This document shows, in pieces, positions 49,079-58,586 of a DNA stretch of 64,000 bases. The DNA comes from DAOUEO01 sp963763495. Lineage in GTDB: Bacteria > Chloroflexota > Dehalococcoidia > DSTF01 > JALHUB01. The notes below the pieces were generated by a model. The model saw only the letters and a list, made by a program, of their open reading frames with translations. It ran no database searches and was not told where the DNA came from. How positions within the stretch are numbered: position 1 is the stretch's first letter; every line of letters begins with the position of its first letter. The stretch spans positions 1 through 64,000 of the forward strand of contig CAVXOY010000016.1 of assembly GCA_963763495.1 (NCBI GenBank). Reading direction: 5' to 3'. Position numbers and translations under genes: made by a program.

Positions 49079-49735
49079 TCAGCGGTTTGCCCGCGTCTTG
49101 CGGCGGAGTTTTGCCCAGGTGCTGAACAAGTGAACCAGAGGAAGGCTTCGGTGTCCCCTGATGCTGCCCTGGCGTAGCGCCTCCAGGAACTGTTGCGGCG
49201 TCTCGAATTCAGGCATCTCGACGTAGGCGCGGCCTATCTCCCAGAGGGAGTGAGCATCGCTGCCGGCGCTCATGGGTAGCTTTAGATCCTCAGCAAAGCG
49301 GCGGGCCTTAACGTTGTCATTGGTGAAGGTAACACGGGCGTTGAGGACTTCGACGATGTCAATATCGGGGAGGATGCTTTCGCGGGCGTTGTCGCGGAGG
49401 GGCTCCCGACGCACCCTGTCGAATGGGTGAGGCAGACATACCAGGCCTCCCTGCTCCCTGATCTTGCTTACTGTCTCCTCGGCGGATAGCAGAGGGGCGA
49501 TCGCCTCCTGGAGGAAGAGTCCGATGATCTCTCCCTGACTGGTCTTTATCTCCTCACTGACTATCACTGGGAAAGGGGCGATGCGCTGCACGGCGATCGC
49601 CCCTTCGATGCTGTTGTGATCGGTGATGGCGAGGCAGTTGATTCCTCGAGCAAGACACCGTTCGATCAGTTTGACGGGAGTTATGAGGCAGTCAGGTGAT
49701 CGATCAGTGTGAACATGGAGGTCAGCCTTCAGCAT
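49079..49735 (-). CDS. PHP-domain phosphoesterase
   Basis: An intact 218-residue PHP domain. Metal-binding motifs are DLHVHTDRS, ITDHNSIEGA, a His in CLPHPFD, and AGSDAHSLWEIG. Relatives hydrolyse nucleotide or histidinol phosphates or act in DNA repair; the substrate here is unknown. The ATG at 49735 follows GGAAGGTGG, which shows it is a separate gene, although an adjacent frame would join it to the lipoprotein upstream. Confidence 0.87.
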   Translation of the reverse strand: MLKADLHVHTDRSPDCLITPVKLIERCLARGINCLAITDHNSIEGAIAVQRIAPFPVIVSEEIKTSQGEIIGLFLQEAIAPLLSAEETVSKIREQGGLVCLPHPFDRVRREPLRDNARESILPDIDIVEVLNARVTFTNDNVKARRFAEDLKLPMSAGSDAHSLWEIGRAYVEMPEFETPQQFLEALRQGSIRGHRSLPLVHLFSTWAKLRRKTRANR

Positions 49736-49764
49736 CGATCCCACCTTCCGGCTCGATTCGCAAC

Positions 49765-50230
49765 CTATGGTGTTGGTGATGGGGTCGCTCCCGGCTTGGG
49801 GGAAAGAAGTTCGCATACCTTGTCGTGGATGTGCCACTCTCCGTCTTCGTTGACCATCCATTCGACGAGCGGATCGGACTCGCTGCCGAACTGCACTGTT
49901 CCCCCGCCTTTGGTCAATTGGAAGGTGGTCTTGACTTGGAACATGTCGTCTGTTTGCAGAGACGATCTCCACGTCGGTGAGCTCCAGCTTGGCTGCGCCC
50001 GACTCCATTGTGGACTCCCATTCCTCGGTGAACTTCTCCAGGGGTATACTCTGCCGGCACCAGTTCGAGAACTTGGCATACGCTGCTTCGTAGTTCTCTG
50101 AATTGAGGGCAGCAGTGAATTCATTCAGAGAGGTGCGGATCTCGTTTTCTTTTGGAGAGCTCTTGTCGCTGCACGCGGACCCCAGGCCGGTCGCCAGCAA
50201 CAAAACAACGATGGCTATGAAGATTCTCAC
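49765..50230 (-). CDS. Small lipoprotein, DUF4878-like (frameshifted)
   Basis: A secreted lipoprotein of about 155 residues. The signal ends LLLATGLGSAC (Cys near residue 20). The mature part has EIRTSLNEFTAALNSENYEAAY, typical of NTF2-like DUF4878 folds, and after a frame change near 49955 TTFQLTKGGGTVQFG and EWMVNEDGEWHIHDK, and a short PT tail. The function is unknown. It follows xseB by 43 bp. Confidence 0.65.
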
Positions 50231-50273
50231 TATCTCCCTCCTCCTACGAAGGTGTGGCGACAGCGCCTGCGAT

Positions 50274-50525
50274 CTAAGGCGACTCTTCCCCCTCGATCTC
50301 CTGCGGCTCGGGGGTGCCGTAGGCAGAGAACGTCTCTTTTAGCTGTCTGATCTTGAGTTCTGCGGAGTTCAGCATCTCCTGGCAACGCTGTGCCAGTGTC
50401 ATCCCCTCTTCATAGAGGGCCAGCGACTGACTCAGCGTCAGGCCGCCTTCCTCCAGCTTTGCCACCGTCTCTTCGAGGCGGCGAAACAACTCTTCGAAGC
50501 TTTCCTTGCCCTTGCCAGTCGCCAT
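50274..50525 (-). CDS. xseB: Exodeoxyribonuclease VII small subunit
   Basis: Intact, 83 residues, with the family block SFEELFRRLEETVAKLEEGG and then LTLSQSLALYEEGMTLAQRCQ-type residues in a helical hairpin. It binds XseA. It starts about 17 bp after xseA. Confidence 0.93.
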   Translation of the reverse strand: MATGKGKESFEELFRRLEETVAKLEEGGLTLSQSLALYEEGMTLAQRCQEMLNSAELKIRQLKETFSAYGTPEPQEIEGEESP

Positions 50526-50541
50526 ATTCTGTCACCGATAA

Positions 50542-51795
50542 TTATCGGTCAGGGAAGAGGGTTGGCTGTAGGTCTGTAGCCCTCTTCGTCTTCGTTGTCT
50601 TTCTGCGAGAAGTCTCTTCCACCCGGACGGGAAAGCACCGTCACTGACACGGATGCCCAGCCGGTCGCCCGACCTGACATCAGCCACGCTCTTCACGATG
50701 ATCGTGATCCCGCTCCACCAGCGCGTACCCGCGCCTCAGTGTTGCCTGTGGGTGCAAAGAGCGAAGTTGGGCCAAACACCCCCCGATTCCATCTCGGATG
50801 CCTCGCAAGTTCTGTTCGGCGGCGGCGTTAACCATCCGCAACATATCGTCCACCCTTTGCCTCTCGCGGTCAACACTCGGCACCATGCGCTCCATTCGAT
50901 TTGCGGCACCTTGGACAGCCTGGTGGCTCACGCGAATATGGGAATCGACCTCTGAGGTCAGTGATGCCGTGTGAATTGCCAGCCATACCGATACCTCGCG
51001 GCGATCTGGAGCCACGAGCTCTGCGGCCGCGGAAGGGGTCGGAGCGCGCAAGTCCGCCACGTAGTCGGCGATGGTGTAGTCGGTCTCATGGCCCACCGCC
51101 GACACAACGGGCACACGGCTGCCATAGATAGCGCGCGCCACTGCCTCCTCGTTGAAGGCCCACAACTCCTCCAAAGAGCCGCCGCCGCGGGCGATGATTA
51201 TGATGTCAATGTCCGCTTGCTCGTTCAGGGTTGCGACCGCTGCGACGATGCCTGATACCGCCTCTGCGCCCTGGACGGCTGTTGGGGCCAGCACTATCTC
51301 CGCCAGCGGCCAGCGACGGCCGAGGATGGAGGAGATGTCGTGGAAGACCGCTCCCGTGGGGGAGGTCACGACGCCGATATGTCGAGGGAACTTCGGTAGC
51401 GGTCGCTTGCGTGACTCGTCGAACAACCCCTCTTGCTGCAGCCGCGCTTTCAACCTCTCGAACTGCATCGCCAGGACGCCCATCCCCTCGGGCTGGACGA
51501 AGTCGACATAATACTGGAGGTCGCCGCGTACCTCATAGAGGGACACGCGTCCATGGGCGACGATCTGACCGCCGCTCTCCATCAGCGAGGCGGGGTCACC
51601 CTGGACAGATGCTCCCCGGAAGAAGACGCAGCGGAGCTGGGCATCGGCGTCCTTGAGGGTGAAGTACAGATGGCCGGCGGCCGAACGTGTCAGGTTCGAT
51701 ACCTCGCCACTCACCCAGAGGTCGGCGAGGTGGAGGTTGCTTTCCAGCATCTCCCGCAAGTAAGAGGTGACATGACTTACGGGGTAGACCTGCAT
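50542..51795 (-). CDS. xseA: Exodeoxyribonuclease VII large subunit (frameshifted at end)
   Basis: Single-strand DNA exonuclease catalytic subunit. The N-terminal OB fold has WVSGEVSNLTRSAAGHLYFT. The catalytic domain has IGVVTSPTGAVFHDI, RGGGSLEELWAFN, VSAVGHETDYTIADYVAD and RAPTPSAAAE, and the C-terminus has LRRGYALVERD. One-base shifts near 50695 and again near 50610 continue into VKSVADVRSGDRLGIRV and RVEETSRRK. The ATG at 51795 lies 13 bp after the efp stop; a GTG further upstream would overlap efp. Confidence 0.92.
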
Positions 51796-51808
51796 CGCCG
51801 ACTCAGCG

Positions 51809-52372
51809 CTAGGTGGAAGCACGTTCTAGGTATTCCCCGCTTCGAGTGTCTATCTTGAGCGCGTCGCCGGTGTTGACGAATAGGGGCACCTGCACCACTA
51901 GCCCTGTTTCCAGGCGAGCGGGCTTGGTGCCGCCTTGAGCGGTATCTCCCCTAACCCAGGGGTCTGTCTGCTCCACCTTCAGTTCGACTGCGGCCGGCAG
52001 TTCCACGCCGATTGCCTCCTCGCCGTAGGTGAGGATGTCACAGGTGGAGTTCTCCCGCAGGTAATTGAGCGCATCGCCGAGACGGTCGGTGTTGATGGCA
52101 AACTGGTCGTAGGTGTCCGTATTCATGAAGTGGTGGATGTCACCCTCGGCGTAGAGGTACTGCGCCGACTGCCGGTCGACGCGGGCGCGGGTGAACCGCT
52201 CGCCTGCCTGGAATGTGCGCTCGATGTTGTGACCTCCTCGGACGTCGCGCAGCTTCATCCGCACCTGCGCCGAGCCGCGACCCATCTTGATGTGCTGGTA
52301 GTCGACCACCTGGTACAGCACGTCGTCTATCTCGATTGTGACGCCCTTCTTAAGATCACCTGTTTCTATCAT
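51809..52372 (-). CDS. efp: Elongation factor P (Arg32 type)
   Basis: An intact 187-residue translation factor that relieves ribosome stalling at polyproline. Domain I carries the tip loop HIKMGRGSAQVRMK. The residue at the modification site is Arg32, where E. coli has Lys34. Domain II/III motifs include YDQFAINTDRLGD and the C-terminal GDALKIDTRSGEYLERA. Rhamnosylation of Arg32 by EarP is known in other bacteria; no earP lies in this window. It belongs to the aroQ-pepP-efp-xseA-xseB run and starts 3 bp after the upstream peptidase. Confidence 0.95.
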   Translation of the reverse strand: MIETGDLKKGVTIEIDDVLYQVVDYQHIKMGRGSAQVRMKLRDVRGGHNIERTFQAGERFTRARVDRQSAQYLYAEGDIHHFMNTDTYDQFAINTDRLGDALNYLRENSTCDILTYGEEAIGVELPAAVELKVEQTDPWVRGDTAQGGTKPARLETGLVVQVPLFVNTGDALKIDTRSGEYLERAST

Positions 52373-52375
52373 TGC

Positions 52376-53474
52376 TCATACCCTTGTCTGCTCAGTCTTG
52401 GGTGCGCGCGTGAGCACTCGCAGTCTGCCGTTCTCCATCACCGTCAGGTCCTCGATGCGGACGCCGCCCCAGCCTTTGATATAGATCCCCGGCTCGATGG
52501 TTACCACCATGCCGTCAGTCAGCACGTCGGATGAATTTCGGCCCAGGCGGGGCGCTTCGTGTACCTCCAGGCCTACGCCGTGCCCGAGACCATGCCCGAA
52601 CTCCTCGCCGTAACCTGCCTCCGAGATGACGCGGTGGGCCAGGAGATGCGCCTGCTCGCCGGTCATGCCCGCCTCAATCAACTCCTCGGCGGCGAGCTGC
52701 GCCGCCAATACAATATCATAAACTCGCCGGAACTGGTTATCCGGCTTGCCCAGGAAGAGGGTGCGTGTGAGATCGGAGCAGTAGCCGTCCAGGCGCACGC
52801 CCATGTCGATAACGATGGCCTCCCCTTCCTGCAGTCGACGGTCGCGTGGGTAGGCGTGAGGCAGGGCGCTCCAATCCCCACCGGCGACAATTGTTTCGAA
52901 GGAGACGGCATCGCCGCCGTGTTCGCGAATGTACCTCTCGATCTCCCAGGCCGCTTCTTTCTCTGTCCAGCCCGGCTCCAGTCGCTCGCTGAGGTGGGCA
53001 AAGGCGGCGTCGCCGAGATCAACAGCAGCCTGGATCGCGGCGAGCTCGCCGGGTTCTTTGGTTGCTCTCAGCTTCTCTACGATGCCTGCTGTCGCTACCA
53101 GGCGTGGCCGGTCTGCTTGTGGAAGATCACCCACGGTCTTGGTGAACTGCTTGTAGGCGGCATAGGAAAGGTGCTCCGACTCGATACCGACCTTCTTGCC
53201 GCCAAGACCTGTCGAAGAGGCCGGGTAGCCATGTCTCCAACTCAGAAGAAGTGATGGGATGGAGACGGAAGTTGGGCGCCTGCTGCGCCACCTGGTCGAA
53301 GTAGCGGAAGTCGATGGCGATGGTCGTCGCATCTGGGGTGATCAGCAGATAGCCCGCCGAGCCGGTGAAGCCGGAGAGGTAGCGGCGGCTCTGAGGATGG
53401 GAGACCAGAAGAGCATCGAGCCCCTGTTCCGCCAGCCTATCTCGCAGTCGGGCCACTCGTCCCTCAGTCGTCAT
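52376..53474 (-). CDS. M24 metallopeptidase, Xaa-Pro aminopeptidase type (frameshifted)
   Basis: An N-terminal creatinase-like domain (RVARLRDRLAEQGLDALLVS, YLSGFTGSAGYLL) is followed by the pita-bread catalytic domain. All five metal ligands can be placed: the two Asp in DMGVRLDGYCSDLTRT, His in GHGLGHGVGLEVHE, Glu in VTIEPGIYI and Glu in VRIEDL. A frame change lies near 53215. The ATG at 53474 starts 20 bp after aroQ and ends 3 bp before efp, a typical pepP/pepQ-efp pairing. The peptide specificity is not readable. Confidence 0.9.
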
Positions 53475-53494
53475 TGCGTCTGGCCTGGCGCTGT

Positions 53495-53947
53495 TCACTT
53501 GCTGCCCGAACTCTCCTCGCGCAGTGTCTCCACTAGGCTTCGCAGCGCTGCCAGATAGCCTCGCCATCCCAGGCCGGCGATAAGCCCGCGTGAGACACCG
53601 GCTGTCACCGAATGGTGACGAAACGGCTCGCGGCCATAGATGTTGGAGATGTGCACCTCAACGACGGGTAGCCCGCAGGCCGCTAGGGCATCGCGTAGAG
53701 CGAGACTGTAGTGAGTAAGAGCGCCGGGGTTGATGATTATGCCGGCGGAGTTTGGGGCTTCCGCCTGAATGAAGTCGATGATCTCGCCCTCATGGTTGGA
53801 CTGGAAGGCACGTAGCTCAACGTCGAGAGACTGTGCCTCTTCCCGCACTCGCGCTTCGATGTCAGGCAGTGTGAGGGCACCGTAGATGTCGGGCTCGCGC
53901 TCCCCCAAAGTGTTCAGATTAGGCCCGTTGATTAGCAGTATCCTCAT
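53495..53947 (-). CDS. aroQ: 3-dehydroquinate dehydratase, type II
   Basis: An intact 150-residue shikimate-pathway enzyme. The N-terminus reads INGPNLNTLGEREPDIYG, with the catalytic Tyr22. It also has FQSNHEGEIIDFI, IINPGALTHYSLALRDAL and EVHISNIYGREPFRH. The ATG overlaps the xerC stop by 4 bp. Confidence 0.95.
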   Translation of the reverse strand: MRILLINGPNLNTLGEREPDIYGALTLPDIEARVREEAQSLDVELRAFQSNHEGEIIDFIQAEAPNSAGIIINPGALTHYSLALRDALAACGLPVVEVHISNIYGREPFRHHSVTAGVSRGLIAGLGWRGYLAALRSLVETLREESSGSK

Positions 53948-54969
53948 TGGCCAGCATCTCCTTCTTCTTCGGTCTCGCTCCGCCGGCGGACTTTGTTGCG
54001 CTTCTTCATTATTGCCTCATAGCTGTCGGCCATAGCGTCCCAGGCTCCGTCGTAAACCTGGCGCTGTCGGGCCTCCGTCACGTGCAAGTATATCTGAGTT
54101 GTGTTGGCACTGACATGTCCCATTAGTTCCTGTACCACCCGCAGATCGGCACCGCCGTCCAGCATGTGGGTGGCGAAGGTGTGACGGAGTAGGTGAGGGT
54201 GGGCTCGCTTGTCCAGTCCGCAGGCTAGGGCATACTTGTGGACTATCGTCTGCACTGCCCGCACTGACAACCTTTCGCCGTCTCTGTTGAGGAAGAGGGC
54301 TTCTTCGGCTCCCTTTGCCAAGCGAGGGCGCCCACCGCGCAGGTAGCGCCTGAGGGCATCGGCGGCAGGCTTGCCGATGATCACCATCCGCTGTTTGTTG
54401 CCCTTGCCGCGGACACGTAGACTTCCCCCAATCGGCGACAACTCCAGGTCTGAGGTATTGAGATTGAACACCTCACTGACGCGGACACCTGCCGCATAGA
54501 GTAGCTCCAGCAGAGCCCGGTTGCGTAACCCCTGTGGCTTGTCGGGCTCGGGCGCGGTCACGAGGGCAGTGACCTCCTCCTCGGTGAGGAAGCCGGGCAG
54601 CCGGCGAGGGCGCTTCGGACCGCGCATGCCGTCGCAGGGATTCACTTTCACTCGCTCTATCTGCCGAAGGTAGCGATAGAACGAGCGGAGCGTACTCACC
54701 TTTCGCCCGATGCTGGCGGGCGCCATACCCGCCTCCATCAGACCGGCGATGTAGGCTCGCACCGTGTGGCGGTCGGCGACCAGAAGGTCGGTGTGCGCTT
54801 CCTCCGCCAGAAAGGCGAAGTAGGGACGCAGGTCATTGGCGTAGTTGCGGATGGTATAGGCGGAGCGGTTCCTCTCTGCCCGGAGCATCCGCAGGTAGTC
54901 GTTCAGAAGCGACTCCGCCGCCGTGTCGGCAGGTGCTGCATCCCTGGGAGCAGTTGAGGGCTTACTCAT
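53944..54969 (-). CDS. xerC: Tyrosine recombinase, XerC/XerD family
   Basis: An intact 341-residue site-specific recombinase. The N-terminal SAM-like domain has DYLRMLRAERNRSAYTIRNY. The catalytic residues are visible: Arg in LYAAGVRVSE, Lys in RGKGNKQR, His-x-x-Arg in HLLRHTFATH, His in LMGHVSA and Tyr in TQIYLHV. The basic tail (MKKRNKVRRR) is unusual. Chromosome-dimer resolution is likely from the family and the topA-xer-aroQ context. The ATG at 54969 lies 5 bp after topA. Confidence 0.9.
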   Translation of the reverse strand: MSKPSTAPRDAAPADTAAESLLNDYLRMLRAERNRSAYTIRNYANDLRPYFAFLAEEAHTDLLVADRHTVRAYIAGLMEAGMAPASIGRKVSTLRSFYRYLRQIERVKVNPCDGMRGPKRPRRLPGFLTEEEVTALVTAPEPDKPQGLRNRALLELLYAAGVRVSEVFNLNTSDLELSPIGGSLRVRGKGNKQRMVIIGKPAADALRRYLRGGRPRLAKGAEEALFLNRDGERLSVRAVQTIVHKYALACGLDKRAHPHLLRHTFATHMLDGGADLRVVQELMGHVSANTTQIYLHVTEARQRQVYDGAWDAMADSYEAIMKKRNKVRRRSETEEEGDAGQ

Positions 54970-54974
54970 GGCAC

Positions 54975-57242
54975 TTAGACCGAAGCCTCTTTCGGTGTCT
55001 TGCTCGGCAGCGGACCTTTCCAGGAGCACTTGAGGCATTTCGCTTTGTCATTTGCCTGTGCTGCCAACAGGCCACCGCACTCGGGACAAGTGTCCGGCAA
55101 TGGACGCGACCAACTGGTGAAATGGCACTTGGGATAGTTGGAGCAACCGTAGAATGTTCGGCCGCGTTTTGACCTCTTGGCTACGATATCTCCGCCGCAT
55201 TCGGGGCAGGCGACTCCGACTTTGCTTAGCAGCCGCCGGGTGCCCCGGCACTTCGGGTAGTTGGAGCAGGCTAGGAACGGGCCGAAGCGTCCTCGGCGAA
55301 TGACCATCGGCTCGCCGCAGATGTCGCACTTCTCGTCTGTTGCCTGGGGAGCCTCCTCTTCGCCTGATCAGCGGGCGGCTGTTCTTACATTCAGGGAAGC
55401 CGGTGCAGGCGAGAAACCGTCCGAAGCGACCCCAACGCACTACCATGGGACGGCCGCATGTTCTCGCATTTCTCGTCGGTCTTTCTTCGACGCGAGGCAC
55501 GGAGCGGCGACCTTCAGGGCCGTCTCAAGGGGCTTGTAGAACTCCCGGACCACGGGCTGCCACTCCCGCTGGCCACGGGCGACATCGTCCAGCTCCTCCT
55601 CCATCTCCGCCGTGAAACCTATGTTGATGATTTCGGGGAAATAGTTGGTCAAGAGGTCATTGACGACCATCCCCAGGTCCTTGGGCTTGAGATAGCGGCC
55701 CTCCTTTTCGACGTAGCCGCGGTCCTGAATCGTGGAGAGAGTGGGAGCATAGGTGCTGGGCCGGCCGATGCCGTTCTCCTCCATCGCCTTGACCAGCGTT
55801 GCCTCAGTGAAGCGAAGTGGCGGCTCTGTGAAGTGTTGCTCCGGCAGCAGATCGAGCAGCCGCAGCCGTTCACCCTCGGTCAAATCGGGGAGCTTCCGCT
55901 TGTCATCTTCCTCTTCGTTCTCCTCCGTGTACTCCCGATATAGCTGCCGGTAGCCGGGGAAGCGGAGGTTCGTCTCGCTGACACGGAACGCGTAGATATC
56001 CTTGTCGATCTGTGGTCTTGCCTCGATCTCCACTGCCATCACATCGTAGATGGCGTCTCTCATCTGGCTGGCGACGAATCGTTGCCAGATGAGGGTGTAG
56101 AGTCGCATCTGGTCGCGGTTAAGCGCCGCTTTTAGCGACCCCGGCTCTCGCCGCACCGACGTGGGCCGGATCGCCTCGTGAGCCTCTTGAGCGCCCTTGG
56201 CCTTCTTTCGGTAGACGCGCGCTGTGGGTGGCACAAAGCCGGCGCCGAACTTGTCTGCTATATAGGACCGGGCCTCATGCAGAGCCGACTCTGCTACGTG
56301 AGTGGAGTCGGTGCGCATGTAAGTGATTAGCCCGATCTGTCCGCCGCCGACGGAAAGCCCTTCGTAGAGCTGCTGCGCCAGCGCCATCGTCCGCTTCGCC
56401 GTGAACCCGAGGCGTCGCGACGCCTCCTGTTGTAGGCTGCTGGTAATGAACGGCGGTTGAGGGCGGCGCAATTGCTCCTTGCGAGTGATACGGGCGACGG
56501 AGAACTCGGCCTTGCGGAGACGTTCCAGCAGCCGTTGGCTGGCTTCCCCACTTGTTATCTCCAGCTTCTTGCGTTTGCCTGCCAGACCCGCCAGCCGGGC
56601 GATGAACGCCTCGTCGTCTGATGCGCCGGCGTCCTTGGTCAGCTTTGCGTCGATGGTCCAGTACTCCTGTGGCTGGAAGCTGGTGATCTCTCGCTCCCGT
56701 TCGACGACCATTCGCACCGCTACTGACTGCACGCGGCCTGCTGATAGCCCCCGGCGTACCTTCTTCCAGAGTAGCGGGCTTATCTTGTAGCCGACCAAGC
56801 GGTCGAGGATGCGCCGGGCTTGCTGAGCGTTTACCAGACGCCAGTCGATCTCCCGTGGGTGGCGAAAGGCGTGGCGGACGGCGTCATCGGTCACCTCGTG
56901 GAAGACGACGCGCTGATGGGGCAGGTTGTCGAGGTTTGCCGCCTCGACGACATGCCAGGCGATAGCCTCCCCTTCGCGATCAGGGTCAGTAGCCAGGAAG
57001 ACTCTTCCTGCCGTTTCCGCCGCCTTCTTCAGTTCTCGCACGACTGCCTGTTTTTCCTTGGGGACCAGGTATTTCGGCAGGAAGTCGCCGTCTATGTCGA
57101 CTCCGAGCTGCGATTTCGGCAAGTCGCGCACATGCCCGACGGACGCTCGTACGACGTAATCAGCTCCAAGGATGCCGGTCAGGGTGCGCGCCTTGGCCGG
57201 AGATTCTACAATAACCAGGCTCTTCTTGTTCTTCTTCGCCAT
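54975..57242 (-). CDS. topA: DNA topoisomerase I (zinc-ribbon tail frameshifted)
   Basis: A type IA topoisomerase. The TOPRIM core is intact: LVIVESPAKARTL, FLATDPDREGEAIAW and SAGRVQSVAVR. The active-site Tyr is in LITYMRTDSTHV and is followed by the QEAHEAIRPTS block. The chain is continuous to about 55450. The C-terminal tail then needs about three frame shifts: zinc ribbons with CRNSRPLI-type, CSNYPKCRGTRRLL, CPECGGDIVAKRSK and CPECGGLLAAQAND pieces give four or more Cys4 ribbons. The ATG at 57242 follows AGGA at 6 nt. It lies between dprA and xerC. Confidence 0.93.
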
Positions 57243-57294
57243 CACCGATCCTACTGCTTAGAAATCAAATAACCCTGTTTGTCTATTATGCCAC

Positions 57295-57315
57295 AAGGCG
57301 GGCATCCCGCCCGCC
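57295..57315. repeat. Dispersed palindromic repeat, copy 3
   Basis: An AAGGCGGGCATC/CCGCCCGCC-type inverted repeat lies between topA and dprA. It is shorter and less alike than copies 1 and 2. Confidence 0.6.
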
Positions 57316-57404
57316 AAGACTGAATTTCCTGTCACCGACTGACTTTCTTCGCAAATGGCTTCTTGTCATACCAGCGCGCCAGCGGATTTGAGCAAGACGG
57401 ACGT

Positions 57405-58523
57405 TCAAGCATATGCCGGCCCAACTTCCCGTACGCGCACGTAGCTCATCTGGCCCACCTGGCGCACCATCCCCTTAAGCTCCAGCATCGCGAGGGTGCT
57501 GCTGACGGTCGATATGGGGAGGCCGGACTCCCGCCGCACCTCGTCGATGTGCATCGGCTGGGCAGAGAGATGACGCAGCAGCTTCGCCTCCGTCTCATCT
57601 GCTGGGACGAGTTCCTTCATCTCCATTTGCTGGGCGACCATCGTCAGGTTCAGTTCCTCCAGGACATCCTCCACGTTGGACACCAGCTTTGCCTCGCCGT
57701 CCTGGATGAGCTTATTGTTGCCTCTGAACGTGGGGGCATAGACACTGCCGGGCACGGCGAAGACCTCACGGTTCTGCTCCAGCGCCAAGCGAGCGGTTAT
57801 CATCGCGCCGCTCTTGACGTCTCCCTCTACCATCAGCACACCGAGGCTGATACCGCTCATGATCCGGTTGCGGCGCGGGAAGTACTCACTCCGGGGTTGG
57901 GTGCCCAAAGGATAGTCGGAGATGAGGGCGCCGCGCTCCATTATCTCCTGCGCCAGCTTCACATGCTCGGGAGGATAAACCACGTCTAGGCCGCAGGCCA
58001 TTATCGCCATTGTCCGGCCGCCGCTGCTCAAGGCCGCTCTGTGGGCTATAGCGTCGATGCCACGGGCAAGGCCGCTCACAATCGTGACCTGGTTGCGGGC
58101 GAGATCGCCGGCGAATTGCTCGGCCACCTGACGGCCGTAGGGTGTCGCTCGGCGCGTCCCGACGATCGCCACCGCCCAGTCGTCAGCAGCGGTGATCTCG
58201 CCGCGGACATAGAGCACGGGCGGCAAATCGTATATCTCTTTCAGCTTGTTTGGGTAAGAGGCGTCGTTCCAATTGAGTGCTTTGACGCGATGGTGAGCCA
58301 GACGCTCCATCTCAGCCTCTGGAGATATGTCAGGTCGGGAGGTGATGATTGCAGTGACGGAGGACTGGTCGAGGCCTGCCGCTCGCAGTTCAGCGGCGCT
58401 GGCGGTCCAGGCGTTTTCCAGCTTGCCGAAGTGCTTTTCGAGCAGGAGGAATCGCGCCCGTCCGATGCGGGGTATAAGGCCGAAAGCGACCCAGTATTTC
58501 AGGTCGGCGTCATCTTTCGCCAT
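57405..58523 (-). CDS. dprA: DNA processing protein DprA
   Basis: A single-strand DNA-binding RecA loader for transformation and recombination. An N-terminal helix-hairpin-helix region precedes the Rossmann core: VGTRRATPYGRQVA, SGLARGIDAIAHRAAL, GLDVVYPPEH and RRNRIMSGIS. A C-terminal winged helix follows (MHIDEVRRESGLPISTVSSTL). It is 372 residues and intact. The ATG at 58523 lies 10 bp after the -10 box, so the message may be leaderless. Confidence 0.94.
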   Translation of the reverse strand: MAKDDADLKYWVAFGLIPRIGRARFLLLEKHFGKLENAWTASAAELRAAGLDQSSVTAIITSRPDISPEAEMERLAHHRVKALNWNDASYPNKLKEIYDLPPVLYVRGEITAADDWAVAIVGTRRATPYGRQVAEQFAGDLARNQVTIVSGLARGIDAIAHRAALSSGGRTMAIMACGLDVVYPPEHVKLAQEIMERGALISDYPLGTQPRSEYFPRRNRIMSGISLGVLMVEGDVKSGAMITARLALEQNREVFAVPGSVYAPTFRGNNKLIQDGEAKLVSNVEDVLEELNLTMVAQQMEMKELVPADETEAKLLRHLSAQPMHIDEVRRESGLPISTVSSTLAMLELKGMVRQVGQMSYVRVREVGPAYA

Positions 58524-58532
58524 CGGCGCACA

Positions 58533-58562
58533 ATTGTAGCACAGCCTTTCTGCGGGTGACAA
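58533..58562 (-). promoter_or_regulatory. Promoter of dprA, leaderless type
   Basis: TTGTCA (58562-58557), an 18-nt spacer and TACAAT (58538-58533); only 9 bp separate the -10 box from the ATG at 58523. Confidence 0.55.
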
Positions 58563-58586
58563 ACGGGTGGGACGAGGGAGCGGGTT

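Noticed and set aside
49079..50230. One fused lipoprotein-PHP protein
   Set aside because: A continuous frame exists only because the lipoprotein frame is broken near 49955. The other frame ends the lipoprotein at 49765, and the PHP gene has its own ribosome-binding site and ATG at 49735.
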